This document shows, in pieces, positions 6,993 through 13,475 of a DNA stretch of 13,475 nucleotides; position 1 is the first letter of the stretch; the number at the start of each line of letters is the position of its first letter. The translations under genes and the position numbers were made by a program. The DNA comes from Candidatus Bathyarchaeota archaeon (GTDB taxonomy: Archaea > Thermoproteota > CALKCG01 > B24 > JAGTQN01). Location: contig JAGTQN010000038.1 in NCBI GenBank assembly GCA_018396395.1, forward strand, positions 526-14,000, given 5' to 3'. The notes under the pieces are model-generated. The model was not told the origin of the DNA and ran no database searches. It was given only the letters and a program-made list of their open reading frames with translations.

Positions 6993-7148
6993 ATGGACGA
7001 GGCCCTAGAGAAGAAGGCTTGGCTTCTGGATCGATTCCATAGCCCCCCTTTCTTAGAGGGCTTTATGAGCTGCCTCACCTCCATTTCTACTCAATCGAAG
7101 GCCTTTATTCCGTATGCGTATGAGGGAAACCTATGGTTGAGTCCATAG
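6993..7148 (+). CDS. Possible small protein upstream of and overlapping the RACo-like gene
   Basis: From ATG 6993 the frame encodes 51 residues (61 if GTG 6963 is used). It begins MDEALEKKAWLLDRFHSPPF and ends AFIPYAYEGNLWLSP. GGAAGAG at 6981-6987 is a suitable ribosome-binding site for ATG 6993, and a TATA box lies upstream. GTG 6963 falls almost inside the promoter and is unlikely. Its 3' end overlaps the next gene by 16 nt in another frame, so it could couple translation of that gene. The acidic-then-aromatic composition is compatible with a real peptide, but I recognise no family, and a fortuitous open frame within a 5' leader is a serious alternative. Confidence 0.4.
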   Translation: MDEALEKKAWLLDRFHSPPFLEGFMSCLTSISTQSKAFIPYAYEGNLWLSP

Positions 7149-8977
7149 AGTTCATCGTTGAACCCCTTGGTATGAGGATCTCTGCTCCTAGGGAAACTAC
7201 GATCCTCAATGCCCTTAGCCGATTTGGGATTGGGCTCCCTAGCATCTGTGGGGGGCTAGGTATTTGCGGAAAATGCGTCGTCACGATCCTCGAGGGTTTT
7301 GAAAACCTTAACCCTACAACAGAACCGGAAAGGCGCCATCTTTCACAGAAGGCCATCAGAGAAGGTCGAAGGCTTGCCTGCCAGGCAAGGCTTCTTGGTG
7401 GCGTAAGGATCATGATCTCTCCAGAGGAGCTAGGAAGCAAGCCTAGGCTTCAGGTTGAAGGCCTCGAGACAAAGGTGGAGTTGGATCCGGCCGTTTCAGA
7501 GATCCTTGTAAAGGCATCGCCACCTACCATAGCTGATGTCCGATCCGACTATAGGCGTCTATTGGATGCTATCCCGAAGGGTGATGCTTCCGGGAATCCA
7601 AAGCCCATCCTCGAGGGCCTCAGGCTATTGCCATCAAGGGTCAGACGCTACGGATGGATGGTACGCCTAGTCCTTTGGAAAAAGGAGCGGGTTTTGGACA
7701 TCCTTCCTCCAAGGAGCCGTCGGAGGCTTCTGGGAATCGCCATCGATATAGGAACAACGAAGCTTGCAGCCTATCTCTTGGACCTCAAGGGCGGAAGGAC
7801 CGTGGCTGTGGCTTCGGCCATCAATCCCCAGGTTGCCTTTGGAGAGGATGTCATCACGAGGATCTCCTATGCAAAGGATTCAAAGGGTCTCATAAGGCTT
7901 CAGAAGGCCGTCATTAGGGGAATCAACGATTTGATCGATGAATGCTGCCTCAAAGCCAATGCCACCTTCCGAGATATCTACGAGATCGTGTTCGTGGGAA
8001 ACACGGCCATGCATCACATATGCCTGGGCTTGACGCCAAAAACCTTGGGCTTTGCCCCCTATGTTCCCGTCGTTCAAGAACCCCTTGATCTTCCATCGAA
8101 GGCCCTTCGCCTCAAAGCCAATCCTTCGGCTAATGTCCATGTACTCCCCGTCATAGCGGGCTTCGTAGGCCCCGATGCCGTAGCGGACATTCTCGCCACG
8201 GGACTCCATGAAGCCCAGGATCCCTGCATGATCTTCGACATCGGAACAAACACGGAGGTCATCCTAGGGAGCAAGGATGGAATGATCTGCTGTTCCTGTG
8301 CCTCGGGACCGGCCTTCGAAGGAGCTGGCATAAAGTTCGGAATGAGGGCTGCAGAAGGTGCCATAGAATCCGTTGAGATTGAGCCTAGGACCCTAAAAGT
8401 CGATTATAAAGTCATAGGGAATGGAAAGCCAAGGGGCCTTTGCGGTTCAGGGGTCATCGATGCCATCGCCGGGCTTCTGAGGGCTGGGGTCATCGATTCT
8501 ACTGGACGCATGGGAATTGAGGAGGGCTTTCCAGGCCTCAGGAGGAATGATTCAGGGCAAAGGGAATTCCTCATAGCCCCTGCCAAGGAAACAGCCATAG
8601 GGGTCGATATAGCCCTAACCCAGGGTGATGTAAGGGAGATACAGTTGGCTAAGGCTGCTGTCCTAACAGGGGCGGAAATACTTCTTAAGGAAGCTAGCCT
8701 CGATGCGTCTGAGGTGAAAAAGGTTTTCCTAGCAGGGGCCTTCGGAGCCCATGTACGCCCTGAAAGCGCCTTGGCGATAGGGATGTTTCCACCCTTCGAA
8801 ATAGCGAGGATCCAAAGCGTCGGCAACGCTGCTGGCACTGGAGCCAAGCTAGCCCTTCTTTCCATGAAGCTAAGGGAAAAAGCCAAGGAAGTTGCTGATA
8901 AATGCCAGTATATCGAGCTTCATACCCATCCGAGCTTCAAGGAAGTCTACTTCAGGGCGTTAAGCTTTCCAGCCTAG
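7133..8977 (+). CDS. 2Fe-2S / ASKHA-domain ATPase of the corrinoid-activator family (RACo/RamA-like, COG3894, DUF4445)
   Basis: Family members reductively reactivate Co(II) corrinoid proteins of methyltransferase systems using ATP. The 614-residue protein opens with a plant-type 2Fe-2S ferredoxin domain: C39, C45, C48 in CGGLGICGKC and C83 in ACQARL. A linker domain follows (about 100-195). The actin-like ATPase fold runs from GIAIDIGTTKLAAYLLD at about 201, with FVGNTAMHHICLGL, IFDIGTNTEVILG, CSCASGPAFEGAGIKFGM, GLCGSGVIDAIAGLL, LAGAFGAHVRPESA and VGNAAGTGAK. There is no C-terminal pair of 4Fe-4S motifs, so the architecture is like bacterial RACo rather than methanogen RamA. GAGGGA at 7122-7127 precedes ATG 7133. 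No corrinoid protein or methyltransferase is adjacent, so the client is unknown. Confidence 0.88.
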   Translation: MVESIEFIVEPLGMRISAPRETTILNALSRFGIGLPSICGGLGICGKCVVTILEGFENLNPTTEPERRHLSQKAIREGRRLACQARLLGGVRIMISPEELGSKPRLQVEGLETKVELDPAVSEILVKASPPTIADVRSDYRRLLDAIPKGDASGNPKPILEGLRLLPSRVRRYGWMVRLVLWKKERVLDILPPRSRRRLLGIAIDIGTTKLAAYLLDLKGGRTVAVASAINPQVAFGEDVITRISYAKDSKGLIRLQKAVIRGINDLIDECCLKANATFRDIYEIVFVGNTAMHHICLGLTPKTLGFAPYVPVVQEPLDLPSKALRLKANPSANVHVLPVIAGFVGPDAVADILATGLHEAQDPCMIFDIGTNTEVILGSKDGMICCSCASGPAFEGAGIKFGMRAAEGAIESVEIEPRTLKVDYKVIGNGKPRGLCGSGVIDAIAGLLRAGVIDSTGRMGIEEGFPGLRRNDSGQREFLIAPAKETAIGVDIALTQGDVREIQLAKAAVLTGAEILLKEASLDASEVKKVFLAGAFGAHVRPESALAIGMFPPFEIARIQSVGNAAGTGAKLALLSMKLREKAKEVADKCQYIELHTHPSFKEVYFRALSFPA

Positions 8978-9000
8978 GGATCCCGAAAGCCCAAGCCCTC

Positions 9001-9384
9001 TTATAAAAGGGGTAGCTTTCCAGTCACCTTGTCCACAAGCTCCGTTGGGGCAGGTCCCAAGCCGAGGCAGGTAATAGTTCCTGGAGGGAGTTCTGTGAAG
9101 CCCATATCCTGGACGAGGCCTGTGGGGATTCCAAGCCTTTCAGCCTCGGTTTTCAAGGCCATAAGCTCCTCAAGGCTTCCCACCTTCAGAACGACCTTCC
9201 TTTGCCCTTCCTCCATCCATCGTTTCCACCATTTCTTATGATGGTGGTGTGCAGCCTCTGCTGCCAAAATTGATGCATGGCATGCTTGGGCGCACATCTT
9301 TCCTTTGGACATTTTGATATCTTCTCGAATTATGATATTCTGTGTATAACGAAACTCTATTGCCCTTTTCTTCTCAGGCTCCAA
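9001..9384 (-). CDS. pth2: Peptidyl-tRNA hydrolase, archaeal/eukaryotic type (Pth2)
   Basis: Pth2 releases tRNA from peptidyl-tRNA that has dropped off ribosomes. The 127 residues cover the whole family fold: first strand TQNIIIREDIKMSKGKMCAQ (14-33), the AQACHA helix (32-37), RKVVLKVGSLEELMAL (62-77), GIPTGLVQDMGFTEL (85-99, with the active-site Asp at 93 and Thr at 97), and the signature GTITCLGLGPAPTELVDKVTG. The usual D-A-G-x-T-Q is D-M-G-F-T-E here. Four consecutive histidines occur at 46-49. TTG 9384 is the only workable start: a TGA lies six codons upstream, and the next ATG (residue 25) would delete the first strand. The gene converges on the RACo-like gene with a 23-nt gap. Confidence 0.94.
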   Translation of the reverse strand: MEPEKKRAIEFRYTQNIIIREDIKMSKGKMCAQACHASILAAEAAHHHHKKWWKRWMEEGQRKVVLKVGSLEELMALKTEAERLGIPTGLVQDMGFTELPPGTITCLGLGPAPTELVDKVTGKLPLL

Positions 9385-9402
9385 AGCATTCCCGACCTTT
9401 CA

Positions 9403-9486
9403 TGCCTTACCTTTTCCTTTCCTTTTTTGCCTCCAACTTCATACCTTGCCTTTACTCCCTCTTTCCCCTTTCCCTTTTCCTTCTTC
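9403..9486. repeat. Polypyrimidine/polypurine tract in the leader of pth2
   Basis: For about 80 nt the plus strand is almost only C and T, and the minus strand (pth2 sense) almost only A and G, in irregular runs such as CTTTCCCCTTTCCCTTTTCC. It lies directly upstream of the pth2 TTG. It may be a purine-rich, unstructured mRNA leader with many Shine-Dalgarno-like GGA/AGG elements. No precise repeat unit is present. A 49-codon lysine-rich frame on the minus strand (9506-9357) is probably a by-product of this composition. Confidence 0.6.
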
Positions 9487-9652
9487 AGTGATGTTTCCAC
9501 TCTCATTGGAAGTTGTTTTATTTTAGGCTATCTTTATTGCCTCTTGGGCAATCCTTTCTATGGATCTTCTTCCTTTCAACCAAATAACATTTATGAGCCC
9601 TTCCGCCCTTTAACTCCTGTTCCTTCCTTCGAGGAAGATTGTCGAGATTCCT

Positions 9653-10399
9653 ATGAGTACGTGCGCGTATTGCGGCCGAACGATGGCGATTCCATTCCGA
9701 TGCCATCGTTGCGGGAGGGATTTTTGCATAGAGCATAGGCTTCCGAAGGCCCACCATTGCCGAGGGGGATTTAGGATGCCTTTAAAAGAAAGGATCTCTT
9801 CCTCTCGAGTTTGGGAGTTTCCATCCTCAAGCCCTGGAGAAATCAAACAACTTGCCATCAGCCTCATGATATTCCTCCTAGTCGCCTTCGCCTCCTACAG
9901 CCAACTGTTGACCAAACCCATCCTTTTCTCAACCATCGCCATGGGTTTTGCCTTAGCCTTTATCCTCCATGAGCTTTCCCATAAATCCATAGCCCAAAGA
10001 TATGGCTTCCAAGCCGAGTTTCGTTTGAACCTCTTAGGAACGATAATCTCCATAGCTTCCATATTTCTTCCTGTGAAGATCTTGGCTCCAGGAGCCGTCT
10101 TTGTCGAGGGACGCTTCATAACCTCAGAAGATCTTGGGAAGATCGCCCTGGCGGGCCCCCTTGCCAACATCGTTCAAGCCATTGCCTTCCTTATAGCCTT
10201 CGGACTTAGCATAGAATTAGAATGGGCCTTCACCTTTCTCCTCCTCGCCCTTCTGAATTCTGACCTTTCCCTCTTTAATCTACTCCCCATCTCCATATTC
10301 GATGGAGCCAAGGTATTAGCTTGGAGTAGAAGGGTTTGGTTGTCCGCTTTCATAATGGCGATCGTCCTTTGGATATATCTAAGGTTCTTCCTCCTTTAG
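9653..10399 (+). CDS. Membrane protein: AN1-type zinc finger fused to M50 (site-2-protease-like) metallopeptidase
   Basis: The 248-residue protein starts with a complete AN1 zinc finger: C4, C7, C17, C20, C25, H28, H34, C36 (C-x2-C-x9-C-x2-C-x4-C-x2-H-x5-H-x-C). A 25-residue linker leads to a multi-spanning membrane domain, with hydrophobic segments at about 66-84, 92-107, 126-140, 163-186, 191-212 and 229-247. The metalloprotease HExxH is HELSH at 106-110, inside a membrane segment; the distal zinc ligand is D217 in NLLPISIFDG (209-218), and LAGPLAN is at 167-172. This is the expected intramembrane S2P layout without a PDZ domain. The cytosolic AN1 finger may recruit ubiquitin-like or misfolded clients; that is inference. 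ATG 9653 is required to keep C4 and C7. The gene is monocistronic and divergent from pth2. Confidence 0.9.
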   Translation: MSTCAYCGRTMAIPFRCHRCGRDFCIEHRLPKAHHCRGGFRMPLKERISSSRVWEFPSSSPGEIKQLAISLMIFLLVAFASYSQLLTKPILFSTIAMGFALAFILHELSHKSIAQRYGFQAEFRLNLLGTIISIASIFLPVKILAPGAVFVEGRFITSEDLGKIALAGPLANIVQAIAFLIAFGLSIELEWAFTFLLLALLNSDLSLFNLLPISIFDGAKVLAWSRRVWLSAFIMAIVLWIYLRFFLL

Positions 10400-10420
10400 G
10401 GCGAAGGACAAGATGAGGGC

Positions 10421-10437
10421 TTAAATAACTATATAAG
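10421..10437 (+). promoter_or_regulatory. Probable TATA-box promoter of the por operon
   Basis: TTAAATAACTATATAAG lies between the AN1-M50 gene and porG. Initiation around 10455-10460 would leave a leader of some 20 nt containing AAGGGG (10466-10471), eight bases before the TTG start. This is the clearest TATA element in the window. Confidence 0.6.
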
Positions 10438-10479
10438 GCTGGTAATCCTCAAAGGAGAGCGTCTTAAGGGGTAATGTAA

Positions 10480-11037
10480 TTGATCTACGAAATCCGATGG
10501 CATGGAAGAGCTGGACAAGGAATCATCACTGCTAGCCGGCTCTTAGCTGAGGCAGCCCTTCTTGAGGGGAAGCGTGCCCAAGCCTTCCCTGAATTTGGGG
10601 CTGAAAGGCTCGGTGCACCGGTGAACGGCTTTACGCGAATTGCTGATGAACCCATAGATATCCATAGCCAAATCTATGAGCCCGATGCGGTTGTCGTGAT
10701 TGACCCAAGCGTTTACAGAATCGTCGATGTAAAAAGTGGTCTCAAGGAAGGGGGTTTCTTCATCGCCAACACAAAGGAGAATCCTGAAGGTCTCAAGCGC
10801 CTTTTAGCCCTAGAAAAGGCGAAAGTTGGAACGATAGATGCCGTCAAGATAGCCCAAGATATCTTTAAACGCCCCATATACAACACGACGATGATCGGGG
10901 CCCTCTTAAAGGCCGTTCCTATCGTTTCCATGGAATCCGTCATAAAGGCTACTTTGAAGCGCTTCCCTGGAGCCATTGGGGAGCGAAACATTGAAGCCAT
11001 AAAGCGTTCTTATGAGGAGGTCGTTATAACTCCATGA
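10480..11037 (+). CDS. porG: Pyruvate:ferredoxin oxidoreductase, gamma subunit
   Basis: This is domain III of the 2-oxoacid:ferredoxin oxidoreductase, which contacts CoA. The 185 residues show the family opening EIRWHGRAGQGIITASRLLA (4-23), the FPEFGAERLGAPVNGFTRI segment (37-55), AVVVIDPSVY and the C-terminal GAIGERNIEAIKRSYEEV. The TTG start is preceded by AAGGGG; an ATG six bases upstream (10474) is followed at once by TAA and cannot be used. The gene starts a four-gene run (gamma-delta-alpha-beta), the order known from Pyrococcus and Thermotoga por clusters, and its stop overlaps the next ATG. Confidence 0.92.
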   Translation: MIYEIRWHGRAGQGIITASRLLAEAALLEGKRAQAFPEFGAERLGAPVNGFTRIADEPIDIHSQIYEPDAVVVIDPSVYRIVDVKSGLKEGGFFIANTKENPEGLKRLLALEKAKVGTIDAVKIAQDIFKRPIYNTTMIGALLKAVPIVSMESVIKATLKRFPGAIGERNIEAIKRSYEEVVITP

Positions 11038-11330
11038 GTACTTCAAGCCTCTTCGAGAAGCGAGCTTGGAAGGACTTGCCCGTAGCAGGTATCATCCCTG
11101 AGCCGGGGACTTCCACCAAGTACAGGACTGGGGATTGGAGAACCAGGAAGCCCATCATAGACGAACAGAAATGCACGAATTGCCTCCTCTGCTGGGTATA
11201 CTGTCCTGATGCGGCCATCGAAAGGACTCCTAAGAAGGTCATGGTAAACTACGACTACTGTAAGGGATGTGGAATCTGCGCCAACGAATGCCCTGTAAAG
11301 GCGATAACAATGGTTATGGAGGCGATCTAA
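11034..11330 (+). CDS. porD: Pyruvate:ferredoxin oxidoreductase, delta subunit (2x[4Fe-4S] ferredoxin)
   Basis: This is the electron-transfer subunit that relays electrons from the TPP centre to external ferredoxin. The 98 residues contain two classical 4Fe-4S motifs: C47, C50, C53, C57 (CTNCLLCWVYCP) and C76, C79, C82, C86 (CKGCGICANECP). The N-terminus (KDLPVAGIIPEPGTS, TGDWRTRKPIID) is typical of PorD rather than of free ferredoxins. The ATG overlaps the porG TGA (ATGA) and the TAA is immediately followed by the porA ATG, so translation is coupled on both sides. Confidence 0.93.
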   Translation: MSTSSLFEKRAWKDLPVAGIIPEPGTSTKYRTGDWRTRKPIIDEQKCTNCLLCWVYCPDAAIERTPKKVMVNYDYCKGCGICANECPVKAITMVMEAI

Positions 11331-12509
11331 ATGGCAGAGATTAGGGGCTTAACGGGAGATGAAGCCGTAGCTTATGCCGTGAAGCAGTGCGATGTGGACG
11401 TGGTGTCAGCCTATCCTATAACCCCCCAGACCATCATCGTCGAGAGATTCAGTGAGTATGTGGCGAATGGGGAGGTGAAGACGGAATTCATATGCGTGGA
11501 ATCGGAGCATTCGGCCATGTCGGCATGTATAGGGTCAAGCCTGACTGGAGCAAGGACCTTTACGGCAACATGTAGCCAAGGCTTGGCTTTGATGCACGAA
11601 ATGCTCTACATAGCCTCAAGCCTTCGCCTTCCCATCGTCATGGCCGTCGCCAACAGGGCCTTGTCGGCTCCCCTGAACATTCATGGAGACCACTCGGATA
11701 TGATGGGCTCTAGGGACTGCGGTTGGGTTCAGATATACGCCGAGAATGCCCAAGAAGTCTATGATTGGATAATACAGGCCTTCAGGCTTGCTGAGGATCC
11801 AGAGCTTTCCATGCCGGTCGCCGTCAATTTGGATGGGTTCACGATAACCCATTGCATGGAGGGCGTAGAGGTCCTCGAGGATGAAATCGTAGCAAAGTTC
11901 TTGCCTCCGAGGAAGCCCCTCTACACCCTCGATCCCTCGAAGCCCATCACAGTCGGTGCCTGGGCAACGCCAGAGTACTATATGGATTTTAAGCGTCAGC
12001 AGGTCGAAGCCCTAGCATCTGCAAAGGCAAAGCTCTTGGAGGTTACTAAGGAGTATGCCCAATTCTCGGGAAGGAAGTACGGAATCCTAGAATCCTATGG
12101 CATGGAGGATGCGGAGGCTGCTGTCCTTTGCCTCGGAAGCACTGCAGGAACCGTAAGGGCAATGGTCAAGGAACTCAGGGCAAGGGGTGAAAAGGTAGGC
12201 ATCGTTAAGCTATGGCTTTATAGACCCTTCCCCATGGAGGAGCTTATGGAAAGCCTTAGGGGCATTAAGGCCCTAGCAGTCATGGATAGGGCATGTAGCT
12301 TCGGGGCTCCCTATGGACCCCTCTGCAGCGATGTCCTTGCAACCTTCCAAAGATATGGGCTTCGAATCCCTACGATGAATGCCATCTATGGTCTTGGCGG
12401 AAGGGATGTAAGGCCTTGGGATCTTAGCTTTCTCTTTGACGAGGTCTTAAAGATTGCTAGGACGGGGGTTGTTAGAAACCCAGTCGTATTCTTGGGGGTG
12501 AGGGAATAA
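11331..12509 (+). CDS. porA: Pyruvate:ferredoxin oxidoreductase, alpha subunit
   Basis: This is the TPP-dependent catalytic subunit (pyrimidine-binding side), which forms the pyruvate site of the enzyme that makes acetyl-CoA and CO2 or works in reverse as pyruvate synthase. The 392 residues match the separate-subunit family length. YPITPQT (28-34) includes T31, matching the pyruvate-binding threonine. VESEHSA (57-63) contains the glutamate that activates TPP. ANRALSAPLNIHGDHSD (107-123) includes the substrate-binding arginine R109. The ANRA/S-AP-(L/I)-N-I-H-x-DHSD pattern is that of PorA rather than of 2-oxoglutarate or indolepyruvate enzymes; 2-oxoisovalerate cannot be fully excluded as an additional substrate. 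Confidence 0.93.
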   Translation: MAEIRGLTGDEAVAYAVKQCDVDVVSAYPITPQTIIVERFSEYVANGEVKTEFICVESEHSAMSACIGSSLTGARTFTATCSQGLALMHEMLYIASSLRLPIVMAVANRALSAPLNIHGDHSDMMGSRDCGWVQIYAENAQEVYDWIIQAFRLAEDPELSMPVAVNLDGFTITHCMEGVEVLEDEIVAKFLPPRKPLYTLDPSKPITVGAWATPEYYMDFKRQQVEALASAKAKLLEVTKEYAQFSGRKYGILESYGMEDAEAAVLCLGSTAGTVRAMVKELRARGEKVGIVKLWLYRPFPMEELMESLRGIKALAVMDRACSFGAPYGPLCSDVLATFQRYGLRIPTMNAIYGLGGRDVRPWDLSFLFDEVLKIARTGVVRNPVVFLGVRE

Positions 12510-12510
12510 A

Positions 12511-13434
12511 ATGGTAACCTTAAGGGAGTTGACAACTGAGGAGCGGTACGCACAAGGTCATAGAATGTGCACGGGTTGTGGCGCAGCCATAGGAATGAGA
12601 ATGGCGATGAAGGCCCTTAGGGGTCCAACGATCGTAGTGAATGCCACAGGTTGCGTAGAGGTCACATCAACTCCATTTCCCTATACTGCCTGGCGCATTC
12701 CCTACGCCCACATAGCCTTCGAGAATGCCGCTGCCGTGGCAAGCGGGATAGAGGGTGCCTACAAAGCCATGGAAAGGAAGGGAGTTAGGAAGGGTAAGGT
12801 GGACATTATTGCCATAGCAGGAGATGGAGGAACCTTCGATATAGGAATCCAAGCCCTTTCTGGTGCCTTGGAGCGGGGCCACGACTTCGTATACCTATGC
12901 TATGATAACGAAGCCTACATGAACACAGGCATCCAAAGGTCGGGGGCTACACCAAAGGGCGCCTCCACAACGACAAGCCCTGCAGGAAAGGTTATTCCTG
13001 GAAAGCCCGAATGGAAGAAGGACCTTATAGGCATATGTGTGGCCCATGGAATTCCCTATGCTGCCACGGCCACCATCGCCTACTGGAACGATTACATAAC
13101 GAAGCTGAGAAAGGCGTTAGAGGTTGAAGGACCGGCAGTAGTCCATGTTCTAACGCCATGCCCCCTAGGCTGGCGCCACGATCCATCCCAAACGATCCGC
13201 CTTTCCAGGCTTGCTGTTCAGACATGCTACTTCCCGCTTTACGAGGTTGTCAATGGCAAGTATAGCCTAAGCATGAAGGTTTCTAAGCCTTTGCCTGTCG
13301 TGGAATTCCTTAAGGAGCAAGGAAGGTTTGGTCATCTGCTGAGGCCAGAGTTCGAGAAGGAAGTGGATATTATCCAAGAAGGAGTTAATCAGAACTGGCA
13401 AAGGATTCTGGGGCTTTGTGGCATATCGGAATAA
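12511..13434 (+). CDS. porB: Pyruvate:ferredoxin oxidoreductase, beta subunit
   Basis: This is the TPP-pyrophosphate and 4Fe-4S binding subunit. The 307 residues show MCTGCGAAIGMRMAMKAL with C20 and C23, ATGCVEV with C48 and LTPCPLGW with C217, the four proximal cluster ligands. The Mg-TPP motif begins GDGGTFDIGIQALSGALERG (104-123) and closes with CYDNEAYMNTGIQRSGATP (130-148). The family C-terminus with LKEQGRFGHL and QEGVNQNWQRI is intact. It starts one base after the porA stop and completes the operon; together the four genes encode a full heterotetrameric POR that needs an external ferredoxin. Confidence 0.94.
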   Translation: MVTLRELTTEERYAQGHRMCTGCGAAIGMRMAMKALRGPTIVVNATGCVEVTSTPFPYTAWRIPYAHIAFENAAAVASGIEGAYKAMERKGVRKGKVDIIAIAGDGGTFDIGIQALSGALERGHDFVYLCYDNEAYMNTGIQRSGATPKGASTTTSPAGKVIPGKPEWKKDLIGICVAHGIPYAATATIAYWNDYITKLRKALEVEGPAVVHVLTPCPLGWRHDPSQTIRLSRLAVQTCYFPLYEVVNGKYSLSMKVSKPLPVVEFLKEQGRFGHLLRPEFEKEVDIIQEGVNQNWQRILGLCGISE

Positions 13435-13442
13435 AAAGCCAA

Positions 13443-13475
13443 TTTTTCGCCTATTTTTCTTTTCTTTTCTTTTTC
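13443..13475 (+). terminator. T-rich terminator of the por operon
   Basis: Starting eight bases after the porB stop, the plus strand has successive T tracts (five T's at 13443 and at 13454, then T4/T5 runs separated by single C's) without an obvious stem-loop. This is the form of archaeal intrinsic termination signals. The window ends within it. Confidence 0.6.

Noticed and set aside
8404..8886. 160-codon minus-strand frame within the RACo-like gene
   Set aside because: It lies wholly antisense to well-conserved ASKHA motifs, and its Ala/Pro/Ser-rich composition is typical of an antisense shadow.
9357..9506. 49-codon lysine/glycine-rich frame on the minus strand before pth2
   Set aside because: The composition is what any frame through a purine tract would give, and it matches no ribosomal or chromatin protein I know; kept only as an alternative in the leader finding.
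9277..9738. 153-codon plus-strand open frame rich in Ser, Pro, Phe and Leu
   Set aside because: It begins inside pth2 on the opposite strand, crosses the pyrimidine-rich tract and runs into the AN1-M50 gene in another frame. Its composition follows from the C/T-rich strand and it shows no domain.
1..13475. Search for tRNA, CRISPR array, insertion sequence or integrase
   Set aside because: I saw no T-loop-like GGTTCRANNCC in a tRNA context, no regularly spaced repeats, no transposase motifs and no terminal inverted repeats. The window looks like ordinary chromosome.

Overview
The window looks like a chromosomal segment of an uncultivated, probably thermophilic and anaerobic archaeon. The evidence is archaeal ribosomal protein S8e, SRP19, deoxyhypusine synthase (hypusine is absent from bacteria), a Pth2-type peptidyl-tRNA hydrolase, TATA-box promoters, frequent TTG starts, AGG/AGA-rich arginine codons and a multi-subunit pyruvate:ferredoxin oxidoreductase. 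An SMC-ScpA-ScpB set argues against typical Sulfolobales-type Crenarchaeota. A deep TACK lineage such as Bathyarchaeia, or a thermophilic euryarchaeal-type lineage, would fit, but I cannot place it from sequence reading alone.

Layout, left to right. (1) 1-3611, plus strand: the C-terminal part of SMC, cut by the window edge, then overlapping scpA and scpB, then rps8e 26 nt later. This is one tight chromosome-organisation plus translation operon. (2) 3689-3988: SRP19 with its own TATA box. (3) 4108-5295, minus: a TIM-barrel protein resembling hypothetical glycosyl hydrolases. (4) 5296-5946: a 651-nt stretch with no conventional gene. Its minus strand carries a hidden four-cysteine small-protein frame that needs a one-base correction in a run of six G's. 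A second protein-like open segment lies in the same frame beyond two stops. (5) 5947-8977, plus: deoxyhypusine synthase, a possible small ORF, and a RACo/RamA-like 2Fe-2S ASKHA ATPase of the corrinoid-activator family (COG3894). (6) 9001-9384, minus: peptidyl-tRNA hydrolase 2 behind a strikingly purine-rich leader. (7) 9653-10399, plus: a membrane protein fusing an AN1 zinc finger to a site-2-protease-type M50 metallopeptidase. (8) 10480-13434, plus: the four pyruvate:ferredoxin oxidoreductase genes in the order gamma-delta-alpha-beta, ending in a T-rich terminator.

The metabolic content (POR plus a corrinoid-protein activator) suggests anaerobic acetyl-CoA metabolism that may involve corrinoid methyl transfer, although no corrinoid protein or methyltransferase lies in the window. 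The parts most worth a second look are the hidden cysteine protein at 5546-5807, the AN1-M50 fusion, the orphan RACo-like protein and the uncharacterised TIM-barrel protein.
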